Positions 1 through 5,002 of a stretch of DNA of 7,870 nucleotides are shown here, piece by piece (the stretch's first letter is position 1; every line of letters begins with the position of its first letter). The notes below the pieces were generated by a model. The model had not been told where the DNA came from, did no database searches, and saw only the letters and a list, made by a program, of their open reading frames with translations. Position numbers and translations under genes: made by a program. Location: contig JAEDLR010000074.1 in assembly GCA_016295145.1 (NCBI GenBank), positions 1-7,870 of the forward strand, read 5' to 3'. The stretch is from Oscillospiraceae bacterium (GTDB taxonomy: Bacteria; Bacillota; Clostridia; Oscillospirales; Ruminococcaceae).

Positions 1-34
1 TACTGCTCTGGTTGTTCGCAAGAAGAGAGGCTAA
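1..34 (+). CDS. C-terminal tail of a probable membrane-anchored protein (partial)
   Basis: Only the last ten codons lie in the window. Read from base 2 they give TALVVRKKRG and then TAA at 32-34. A short hydrophobic stretch followed by a terminal basic cluster is the usual end of a cell-wall sorting signal or a single-pass membrane anchor in Gram-positive secreted proteins. No sorting motif is visible because the sequence starts too late. Frame 1 is also open, to a TAA at 58-60, but its product does not look like a protein end of any known kind. The terminator at 76-107 fits a gene ending here. The function of the whole protein cannot be told. Confidence 0.45.
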   Translation, partial: TALVVRKKRG

Positions 35-44
35 TCTCTGCGAA
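15..44 (+). other. Bulged inverted repeat spanning the stop codon of the left-edge gene
   Basis: TTCGC (15-19) pairs with GCGAA (40-44), and AGAGA (24-28) pairs with TCTCT (35-39), leaving a four-base bulge (20-23) and a six-base loop that contains part of the stop codon. There is no T-tract after it, so it is not a terminator by itself. It could be an mRNA 3'-end structure or chance. Confidence 0.3.
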
Positions 45-75
45 TCCCAATAGGGTGTAACCCAAAATGATGAAA

Positions 76-107
76 GGGCGATGCTGATGCATCGTCCTTT
101 TTCTTTT
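76..107 (+). terminator. Rho-independent terminator of the left-edge gene
   Basis: A nine-base-pair stem joins 76-84 (GGGCGATGC) and 89-97 (GCATCGTCC, one G-T wobble) around a TGAT loop. It is followed by a T-rich tail at 98-107. It separates the left-edge gene from the chorismate synthase unit. Confidence 0.9.
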
Positions 108-117
108 GCGAAAGGTA

Positions 118-146
118 TTGTCATTTTGCCGCGAATGTGGTATAAT
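118..146 (+). promoter_or_regulatory. Vegetative (sigma-A type) promoter for the chorismate synthase homologue
   Basis: The -35 box is TTGTCA (118-123) and the -10 box is a perfect TATAAT (141-146), separated by exactly 17 bases. TGG directly before the -10 box gives an extended -10. Transcription should begin near 153, about 37 bases before the start codon. It immediately follows the upstream terminator, so this unit is expressed independently and probably constitutively. Confidence 0.9.
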
Positions 147-179
147 AATAGGTAAGCATTACTGTATTTTGACGATTAT

Positions 180-184
180 GGAGG
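180..184 (+). promoter_or_regulatory. Ribosome binding site fixing the chorismate synthase start
   Basis: GGAGG lies five bases before the ATG at 190. It overlaps an earlier in-frame ATG at 178, which therefore has no ribosome site of its own. This favours 190 as the start. Confidence 0.8.
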
Positions 185-189
185 ATTCT

Positions 190-1296
190 ATGGCATCAAT
201 TTGGCAGCATCGCATCGCAATATCTTTGTTCGGAGAAGCGGAAGGTCCCGCCATTGGTGTGGTGCTTGACCACCTACCGCCTGGGGAATATATTGCATTG
301 GATCAGCTTGCGCAGTTTATGCGCCGTCGCTCCAAGCCGATTCCCACAGAGAACGAAACGCCGCTTTTGCCCTCACCTGCTGATGTGCCTCAGATTTTGT
401 CGGGGCTGGTGCAGAACCGCACAACAGGTTCACCCCTCTGCGCTTTTCTGAATAATCCCAAAACGGTTTCGCAGGCTGATTACCAGTCCATGTCTCGCAT
501 TGCACGTCCTGGTCACGCAGATTATACAGGCGCTATGCGCTACCGCGGCTTTGCTGATGTGCGCAGCGGCGGTCATCTTTCGGAACGAATGACCATTCCG
601 CTTTGCTTTGCCGGTGCTGTCTGCCAACAAATTCTGGAGCGCCGTGGCATTTATGTTGGTGGGCATATTGCCGCCATTCACAATATCAAGGACAAGCCTC
701 TTTCGGCAACATCCATTACCAAAGAGGAGATTCTTGCGATTCGCAACAAACCTTTTGCTGTCCAGGATGACCGCGCAGGAAAGCGGATGCTTCGTGATAT
801 CGCCAAGGCTGCCGATGGGGGCGAAACATTGGGAGGCGTGATCGCTTGCTATGCGATCGGCGTGCCTGCCGGTGTTGGTTCACCGATTTTTGATGGCATT
901 GAGAACACCATCGCCCAGTTGGTTTTCGGTATTCCCGGTGTACGGGGAGTAGAGTTTGGGGCAGGATTTGAATCTGCCAAAATGACCGGCACGCAGCACA
1001 ATGACCCCTTCTATGTGGATGAACGCGGCCATGTACTGACCCGCACCAATCACCACGGCGGCGTGCTTGGCGGCATTTCTTCGGGTATGCCCATCGCGTT
1101 TCGCGTAGCAGTCAAGCCCGCGGCATCTGTTGCGCAGCCCCAGGAGACCGTCGATTATTCCGCAATGACCAACGAAGTGCTGCAAAGTGATCAAAACAGC
1201 AAGCCCTGTCTTGTGCCTGAAGCGCTGCCTGCTGTGGAAGCAGCCACCTGCATCGCTTTGGTTTCCCATCTGTTGGATTACCCCAATTTCGTTTGA
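190..1296 (+). CDS. aroC: Chorismate synthase homologue with degenerate active site
   Basis: A 368-residue protein that matches the chorismate synthase fold along its whole length. The normal enzyme converts EPSP to chorismate, the last common step of aromatic amino-acid synthesis, using reduced FMN. Family landmarks retained include GPAIGVVLDHLPPG (19-32), RPGHADYTG (106-114, with catalytic His109), FAGAV (140-144), GVGSPIFDGIEN (228-239), GIPGVRGVEFG (247-257) and NHHGGVLGGISSGMP (287-301), the last being a flavin-site segment. Key residues are missing: GESHG is GEAEG (15-19), putting Glu18 where a catalytic His belongs; the usual TPRKE segment is replaced around 54-66; SAR/SGR is SER (131-133); and GRHDPC is QNSKPC (335-340), with Glu344 replacing an Arg. 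The frame is intact, with a strong promoter, and a DUF4364 gene follows. It is certainly a family member; activity is doubtful, so the symbol denotes homology only. Confidence 0.85.
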   Translation: MASIWQHRIAISLFGEAEGPAIGVVLDHLPPGEYIALDQLAQFMRRRSKPIPTENETPLLPSPADVPQILSGLVQNRTTGSPLCAFLNNPKTVSQADYQSMSRIARPGHADYTGAMRYRGFADVRSGGHLSERMTIPLCFAGAVCQQILERRGIYVGGHIAAIHNIKDKPLSATSITKEEILAIRNKPFAVQDDRAGKRMLRDIAKAADGGETLGGVIACYAIGVPAGVGSPIFDGIENTIAQLVFGIPGVRGVEFGAGFESAKMTGTQHNDPFYVDERGHVLTRTNHHGGVLGGISSGMPIAFRVAVKPAASVAQPQETVDYSAMTNEVLQSDQNSKPCLVPEALPAVEAATCIALVSHLLDYPNFV

Positions 1297-1305
1297 TTTT
1301 GAAGC

Positions 1306-1312
1306 AAGGAGG
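1306..1312 (+). promoter_or_regulatory. Ribosome binding site of the DUF4364 gene
   Basis: AAGGAGG ends seven bases before the ATG at 1320. It sits in the 23-base gap after the preceding stop codon, which supports translation of a second cistron on the same message. Confidence 0.85.
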
Positions 1313-1319
1313 TGCTTGC

Positions 1320-2003
1320 ATGGAGGAACAGACGCTATTTTCAGTGGATGAACCTGAGCTGATTCCCCTGCCGGGGCAACTTGCTTTCTTCCCTGAAACA
1401 AAGCCTGTGCCGCCGATTCGCCACAAAGCAAGGCAGTATCCCGATCTGAAGCCTGTACGCCTGCAAGATCCTCATCTCGTTCGTATTTTAATTTGCATTG
1501 TGCTGTATCGCCTAGATAGTCCGATTCCCGAAAGCTGGCTGTATGATATTCTGGTATCGGCGGGGCATATCAATTTCTTTCTTTATACGGATGCCTTGGG
1601 ATTTCTGCTGGAGAATCAATCTGTTGTGCAGCAGGAGCAAGAGAACGAAACCATCTATACCCTGACGGATAAGGGCATTGCCTGCGCCGTCGATATGCGG
1701 CAGTATGTGCCCAAAGTGCTTCGTGACCGTGTGGTGCTGACTGCGTTGCGTTTTGCTGCACGGCAAAAGGCAATGCAGGAGATGTCTGTCACCTACGAAC
1801 AGGTGGAGGACGGCTATATGCTCTGCGTGGGATGTAATGACCGCCAGCGCGAGATGTTCACACTGCGGATTCTCACACCAAATTGCAACGCAGCGGAAGA
1901 GCTGGCAGAGCGCATTATGCGCAATCCAGCGGCGTTTTTTGGCAAACTTCTGGATGCTGCGCTGAATAACGAGGAGGAATCCTTTGATTTGAGCGATAAC
2001 TGA
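1320..2003 (+). CDS. DUF4364 family protein (probable winged-helix regulator)
   Basis: A 227-residue cytoplasmic protein. Residues about 48-216 resemble DUF4364 proteins of clostridia: an opening helix (DPHLVRILICIVLYRL, 50-65), a helix-turn-helix-like stretch, a wing-like YTLTDKG (113-119), the helix LRDRVVLTALRFAARQK (134-150), a beta-rich middle (EDGYMLCV, 163-170) and a closing helix pair. The N-terminal half looks like a winged-helix DNA-binding fold; no ligand or target is known for the family. The first ~45 residues are proline-rich and appear to be an extension ahead of the domain. The start is set by a strong ribosome site. The 23-base gap without a terminator puts it in one transcription unit with the chorismate synthase homologue. 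I recognise the family by sequence pattern; its function is unknown. Confidence 0.8.
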   Translation: MEEQTLFSVDEPELIPLPGQLAFFPETKPVPPIRHKARQYPDLKPVRLQDPHLVRILICIVLYRLDSPIPESWLYDILVSAGHINFFLYTDALGFLLENQSVVQQEQENETIYTLTDKGIACAVDMRQYVPKVLRDRVVLTALRFAARQKAMQEMSVTYEQVEDGYMLCVGCNDRQREMFTLRILTPNCNAAEELAERIMRNPAAFFGKLLDAALNNEEESFDLSDN

Positions 2004-2031
2004 GTGCCGTTTGTGCGAAGTTTGTGAAATC

Positions 2032-2056
2032 TGCGGAATTTGCTTGCAAATCTGCA
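2032..2056 (+). promoter_or_regulatory. Inverted repeat over the yajC -35 box (possible operator)
   Basis: The core is ATTTGC (2038-2043), TT, GCAAAT (2046-2051). Outer bases extend the pairing with TGCGG (2032-2036) against CTGCA (2052-2056), allowing one wobble and one bulged A. The -35 hexamer lies inside the repeat, so a bound protein would block RNA polymerase. There is no T-tract, so it is unlikely to be the terminator of the DUF4364 gene. Confidence 0.4.
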
Positions 2057-2072
2057 CAAAGCATGATATAAT
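2044..2072 (+). promoter_or_regulatory. Sigma-A type promoter for yajC
   Basis: The -35 box is TTGCAA (2044-2049) and the -10 box is TATAAT (2067-2072), with 17 bases between and TGA forming an extended -10. The likely transcription start is near 2079, about 40 bases before the yajC start codon. No terminator is seen between the DUF4364 gene and this promoter, so read-through from upstream is also possible. Confidence 0.8.
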
Positions 2073-2119
2073 AAAGCGTATGATAATCTGCCAACGGCAT
2101 GGAAGAAAGGTTTATTGAT

Positions 2120-2626
2120 ATGAAGCGTTCTGTAACCCGTAATCTGATGAAAATGATTGCAAGTGCAATGGGTGCGGTGGGTGCCGCATCTGCAATGGCT
2201 GTAACTGTCTTTGCTGAGGGCGAAGCTGCAGCAGATAGCACTGCAACAGGCGGCTCCGCATGGGTGCAGTTGCTGGGTAGTTTGATTCCCTTTGTAATTG
2301 CAATTGTGTTGATGTACCTCATTTTGTTCCGGCCCCAGAAAAAGCGTGAGCAGGAAGCACAGAAGATGCGCGATAATGTCCGCATTGGCGATGAGGTTTG
2401 CACCGCGGGTGGTCTGATTGGTATCGTCATTCGTGTTGCTGAGGATTCCATTGTGATGGAAACAGGTGGTGAGCGTAGTAAAATCCGCGTAAAGAAATGG
2501 GCGATCCACGAGAACATCACCCAGATGGAGGAAGCCGCCGCTGCCGAAAAGGAGCGCAAGGCTGCACGTCAGAAGGGTATTGCGCTGGCTGCCGAAAAGA
2601 ATGACAGCGATAAGAAGAAATCCTGA
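2120..2626 (+). CDS. yajC: Preprotein translocase accessory subunit YajC
   Basis: A 168-residue membrane protein. YajC associates with SecDF at the SecYEG translocon and is an accessory factor in protein export. Residues 51-70 form a single transmembrane helix ending in the family hallmark FRPQKKR (70-76), followed by the small cytoplasmic YajC domain with VRIGDEVCTAGGLIGIV, then a charged Lys/Glu/Ala-rich tail (about 136-168). It is longer than typical YajC (about 85-115 residues) because of that tail and an added N-terminal signal-peptide-like stretch: MKRSVTRN, a hydrophobic core, and a plausible cleavage point after VFA at residue 32. Start 2120 is chosen because GAAAGG (2105-2110) is nine bases upstream; an in-frame ATG at 2099 would add seven residues and has no ribosome site. 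secD, secF and tgt, common neighbours elsewhere, are absent here. It has its own promoter and terminator. Confidence 0.92.
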   Translation: MKRSVTRNLMKMIASAMGAVGAASAMAVTVFAEGEAAADSTATGGSAWVQLLGSLIPFVIAIVLMYLILFRPQKKREQEAQKMRDNVRIGDEVCTAGGLIGIVIRVAEDSIVMETGGERSKIRVKKWAIHENITQMEEAAAAEKERKAARQKGIALAAEKNDSDKKKS

Positions 2627-2676
2627 GTGAGGCATTTTGCACGCTCCCGCTTTCTTTAGAATCCGATTGCGAAACA

Positions 2677-2708
2677 GAAAAGCCGTCCCTGTGGGCGGCT
2701 TTTTGCTT
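2677..2708 (+). terminator. Rho-independent terminator of yajC
   Basis: An eight-base-pair stem joins 2681-2688 (AGCCGTCC) and 2693-2700 (GGGCGGCT, one G-T wobble) around a CTGT loop. As lie before it and a T-run begins at 2701. It lies about 55 bases after the yajC stop. Confidence 0.92.
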
Positions 2709-2808
2709 TCTGTCACTGCGCGATCTGAAACATCAGTAAATTGCGAGATTGCGTATCGGGTGATTTGCATAATTTTGAAAAACCAGCACACACTAACGGC
2801 AAAACCGC

Positions 2809-2815
2809 AAAGGAG
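2809..2815 (+). promoter_or_regulatory. Ribosome binding site of spoVAC
   Basis: AAAGGAG ends seven bases before the ATG at 2823 and only four before the adjacent ATG at 2820. The spacing favours 2823. The 110 bases between the yajC terminator and this site hold no convincing vegetative promoter; CATAAT at 2768-2773 is a weak candidate without a matching -35 box. Confidence 0.7.
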
Positions 2816-2822
2816 ATTGATG

Positions 2823-3284
2823 ATGGCAATTCATCCAAAGCAACCTACCCCTGAGGCGTATCAAAAAATGGTGCACGCGGCATCGCGCAAAAGTAAGTGG
2901 TACTACAATCTGCCAAAGGCATTTTTGATTGGTGGCACGATTTGTCTGATCGGCGAGTGCATTACCCAATTTCTGATGGCGTATGATATGCCCAAAGAGG
3001 ACGCTGCCACATGGACTTCCGTAGTGTTGGTGTTTCTTTCCGCACTGCTGACAGGTTTGGGGCTGTATGAAAAGATTGCGAAGCATGGCGGCGCAGGCAC
3101 GCTTGTGCCCATCACGGGATTTGCAAACGCAGTCGCTTCGGCGGCAGTTGAGGCAAAAACAGAGGGCTTCATACTCGGTGTAGGCACCAAAATTTTTACC
3201 ATTGCAGGCCCCGTGATCCTTTACGGTACCACCGCCAGCGCGATTTACGGCATCATTTATTTTATCTGCAAGCTCGTCACATGA
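2823..3284 (+). CDS. spoVAC: Stage V sporulation protein AC
   Basis: A 153-residue integral membrane protein that matches SpoVAC along its full length (about 150 residues in Bacillus). SpoVA proteins sit in the spore inner membrane and move calcium-dipicolinate in during sporulation and out during germination; Bacillus SpoVAC itself behaves as a mechanosensitive channel. Family landmarks are YNLPKAFLIGGTICLIGE, SALLTGLGLYEKI, a GGAGTLVPITGFANAVASAA stretch, EAKTEGFILGVGTKIF, and a closing hydrophobic helix. Hydrophobic segments suggest about four membrane passes. Unlike the usual clostridial arrangement, spoVAD and spoVAE do not follow: a terminator and an unrelated gene come next. In Bacillus the operon is forespore-specific (sigma-G), but I could not find a clear sigma-G or sigma-A promoter here. 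The gene implies that this lineage makes, or recently made, endospores. Confidence 0.93.
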   Translation: MAIHPKQPTPEAYQKMVHAASRKSKWYYNLPKAFLIGGTICLIGECITQFLMAYDMPKEDAATWTSVVLVFLSALLTGLGLYEKIAKHGGAGTLVPITGFANAVASAAVEAKTEGFILGVGTKIFTIAGPVILYGTTASAIYGIIYFICKLVT

Positions 3285-3296
3285 CGGGCTTTTTTG
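3271..3296 (+). terminator. Terminator overlapping the spoVAC stop codon
   Basis: The left arm AGCTCGTC (3271-3278) lies in the last codons of spoVAC and the right arm GACGGGCT (3283-3290) begins inside its TGA stop. The stem has one wobble and an ACAT loop, and is followed by six Ts (3291-3296). It closes spoVAC as a one-gene unit. Confidence 0.88.
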
Positions 3297-3349
3297 CTGA
3301 GCGGAGTTTGTAACAACGCGAAAAAAATTTTGGATTTTTATGAAAAAGG

Positions 3350-3378
3350 GTGACAAATCCAAAAGAATGTGATATAAT
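3350..3378 (+). promoter_or_regulatory. Sigma-A type promoter for the VanY-like gene
   Basis: The -35 box is GTGACA (3350-3355) and the -10 box is TATAAT (3373-3378), with a 17-base spacer and an extended -10 TGA. The predicted start is near 3385, about 37 bases before the ATG. Confidence 0.88.
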
Positions 3379-3421
3379 AAGCGTATCAATCGTTTCAACT
3401 GCAAGAGAAAGGAGTCGTATT

Positions 3422-4690
3422 ATGGCGAAAAATACGAAAGCAAAGCCTGCTGCCGGTGAGCGCAGCACTTCATCGGTATCCATGCTGCTGCTTGCATTGC
3501 TGTGCATGGCTGGTCTTGTGATGGGCGTCTATCTGATTGCAAACGGTGGACAGGGTAAGCAGAGCAATTACCATAACATCAATATAGAGGTCGGACAGTC
3601 CCGTACATTGGTAACAAGTTTTTCCGGTGATTTTACCTGTTCGATTTCTGACAGCAAGCTGCTGACCATTGATGACGCGCATCTGATGACGGCACTGGCA
3701 CCCGGCAATGTCGTGGTAATCGCCGAGGGCACTGCCGGTGATCGCGAAACGTTCTATGTTACCATTACAGGTGATGTGCAGCCGGATCTGACTTCCACTT
3801 CCGAAACCACCACCACAACAACGACCACTACCATCGAGACAACCACCACCACCGTATCCCTTGCACCTGGCTCGGTGACGGGCATAGAATTGACATTCTA
3901 TGCGGTGAGCCTGAAGGTGGGCGAAAAGAAAATGCCCATCGTGACCATGTCCCCTGCCAATGCAATCGACAAAACCGAAAAATGGGAATCCTCCGACGAA
4001 AATGTTGCAACCGTCAACTGGTTGGGCGATATTACCGCAGTGGGCGCAGGCGTTTGTACCGTGCGCGTTACCTCTGTGAATAATCCTGCGGTGTATGCCG
4101 AAGTGACAGTTACTGTGTTGGGCGAGACAACCACTGCGCCTCCCACACCTTCTGCCGATTTGGAGATCATCGACGGCGTGGCATATGTGCAGGGCATCCT
4201 GATTGCAAACAAAACCTATGGATTGCCAAAAAGCTTTGATCCGGGCGTGAATCCCGAGGCAAAGGCTGCCTTTGACCGTATGCAGGTCGCTGCGTCGGCA
4301 GAGATGATGAGCCTGAGCATTGTTTCGGGATACCGTTCCTATGCTACGCAGGAGGCGACCTACAAGCGCTTTGTAAACCGCGATGGCGTAGAAAAAGCGG
4401 ATACTTACTCGGCGCGCCCCGGACATTCTGAGCATCAGACCGGCCTTGCTTTTGATATCAACTATGCAGGCGACAGCTTTAGCAACACCCCCGAGGCAGC
4501 ATGGCTTGCCGAAAATTGTTGGAAGTACGGCTTCATCATCCGTTACCCCAAGGATAAGTCCCACATTACGGGCTATAAGTATGAGCCGTGGCATATACGC
4601 TACCTGGGCGAGGAAACTGCAAAAAAGGTCTACGAGAGCGGCTTAACACTGGAGGAATACCTCGGGATCACCTCAAAATACGCAGAGTAA
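3422..4690 (+). CDS. Membrane-anchored VanY-type D-Ala-D-Ala carboxypeptidase with Ig-like domains
   Basis: A 422-residue cell-surface peptidase. The C-terminal domain (about 246-415) is a VanY/M15B peptidase, a zinc enzyme that removes the terminal D-Ala from peptidoglycan stem peptides. It shows SGYRSYATQ (302-310), the zinc motif SEHQTGLAFD (336-345; ligands His338 and Asp345) and EPWH (388-391; catalytic Glu388 and zinc ligand His391). In order: a basic cytoplasmic tail (1-18), one transmembrane helix (about 19-41), a divergent Ig-like domain (about 52-118), a Thr-rich linker (about 124-145), a bacterial Ig-like (Big_2) domain (about 150-234), a short TTTAPPTPS linker, then the peptidase. 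The two Ig-like domains likely hold the enzyme out in the wall. AAAGGAG at 3408-3414, seven bases upstream, sets the start. No vanS/R/H/A/X genes are near, so a wall-maturation role is likelier than glycopeptide resistance. Confidence 0.9.
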   Translation: MAKNTKAKPAAGERSTSSVSMLLLALLCMAGLVMGVYLIANGGQGKQSNYHNINIEVGQSRTLVTSFSGDFTCSISDSKLLTIDDAHLMTALAPGNVVVIAEGTAGDRETFYVTITGDVQPDLTSTSETTTTTTTTTIETTTTTVSLAPGSVTGIELTFYAVSLKVGEKKMPIVTMSPANAIDKTEKWESSDENVATVNWLGDITAVGAGVCTVRVTSVNNPAVYAEVTVTVLGETTTAPPTPSADLEIIDGVAYVQGILIANKTYGLPKSFDPGVNPEAKAAFDRMQVAASAEMMSLSIVSGYRSYATQEATYKRFVNRDGVEKADTYSARPGHSEHQTGLAFDINYAGDSFSNTPEAAWLAENCWKYGFIIRYPKDKSHITGYKYEPWHIRYLGEETAKKVYESGLTLEEYLGITSKYAE

Positions 4691-4718
4691 CCTTTTGTGA
4701 GAATTATACTCTTGTTGC

Positions 4719-4750
4719 AAAAGCGCAGTCTGAACGGCTGCGCTTTTTTT
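4719..4750 (+). terminator. Rho-independent terminator of the VanY-like gene
   Basis: AAAAGCGCAG (4719-4728) pairs perfectly with CTGCGCTTTT (4738-4747) around a nine-base loop. The T-run covers 4744-4750. Confidence 0.93.
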
Positions 4751-4802
4751 CGGAAAAATCTGCCATTTATTCATAGATTTTTCATATATGGCGATTGTTC
4801 AG

Positions 4803-4816
4803 CACAAAATTTTGTG
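4803..4816. promoter_or_regulatory. Perfect 14-base palindrome upstream of the cellulase (possible operator)
   Basis: CACAAAATTTTGTG is its own reverse complement. It lies about 135 bases before the cellulase -35 box in a gene-free AT-rich stretch. The half-site CACAAA recurs inverted at 4886-4891 and direct at 4901-4906, which argues mildly for a binding protein rather than chance. Confidence 0.4.
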
Positions 4817-4885
4817 ATACATTCTCAGATATTATATGACAATATTGCACTTTTCAGCGCGGCGTTTTGGGGGATTTTATGATAA

Positions 4886-4906
4886 TTTGTGTGGAATATG
4901 CACAAA
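4886..4906. promoter_or_regulatory. Inverted repeat TTTGTG-N9-CACAAA upstream of the cellulase
   Basis: Two six-base arms with a nine-base spacer carry the same half-site as the 4803-4816 palindrome, in the outward orientation. It lies about 30 bases before the -35 box. No T-tract follows, so it is not a terminator. Confidence 0.3.
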
Positions 4907-4914
4907 AATCGGAC

Positions 4915-4926
4915 GCCAAATTTGGC
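4915..4926. promoter_or_regulatory. Perfect 12-base palindrome next to the cellulase promoter
   Basis: GCCAAATTTGGC ends 11 bases before the -35 box, with its centre near -52 relative to the predicted transcription start. That position suits an activator binding next to RNA polymerase, though a repressor is also possible. The regulator is not in this window. Confidence 0.45.
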
Positions 4927-4937
4927 ATATCAGCCGA

Positions 4938-4966
4938 TTGACAATTGGAAAATATTGTGGTAAAGT
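4938..4966 (+). promoter_or_regulatory. Promoter for the GH5 cellulase
   Basis: A consensus -35 box TTGACA (4938-4943) and a weak -10 box TAAAGT (4961-4966, four of six) are separated by 17 bases, with an extended -10 TGG. The poorer -10 compared with the perfect TATAAT of the other promoters here fits a regulated gene. The predicted start is near 4973, giving a leader of about 30 bases. Confidence 0.75.
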
Positions 4967-5002
4967 GGTACTATCAGATTTTATGAAAAGGGGAATGTTA
5001 CC

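Noticed and set aside
106..189. Longer N-terminus for the chorismate synthase homologue
   Set aside because: The frame is open back to 106, but that would start upstream of the -10 box (141-146). The family begins a few residues before the GEAEG segment, and GGAGG sits correctly before the ATG at 190.
2739..2775. Sigma-G or sigma-E promoter upstream of spoVAC
   Set aside because: CATAAT at 2768-2773 resembles part of a sporulation -10 box and GCGTAT at 2751 a -35, but the spacing (about 11 bases) is too short for either factor as known in Bacillus.
1814..2791. 325-codon minus-strand open frame
   Set aside because: It crosses yajC, the yajC promoter and its terminator on the opposite strand. 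The product has no recognisable domain.
2637..2822. Longer N-terminus for SpoVAC
   Set aside because: The open frame runs through the yajC terminator hairpin and adds residues unlike the family. The ATG at 2823 has a good ribosome site and gives the normal family length.
3470..4594. 374-codon minus-strand open frame
   Set aside because: It is the antisense shadow of the VanY-like gene; the product is Cys/Gly/His-rich noise.
3422..4690. Vancomycin-resistance locus
   Set aside because: Only a VanY-type peptidase is present, with none of vanH, vanA/B, vanX or the sensor-regulator pair. The membrane-anchored Ig-like architecture fits a housekeeping wall enzyme.
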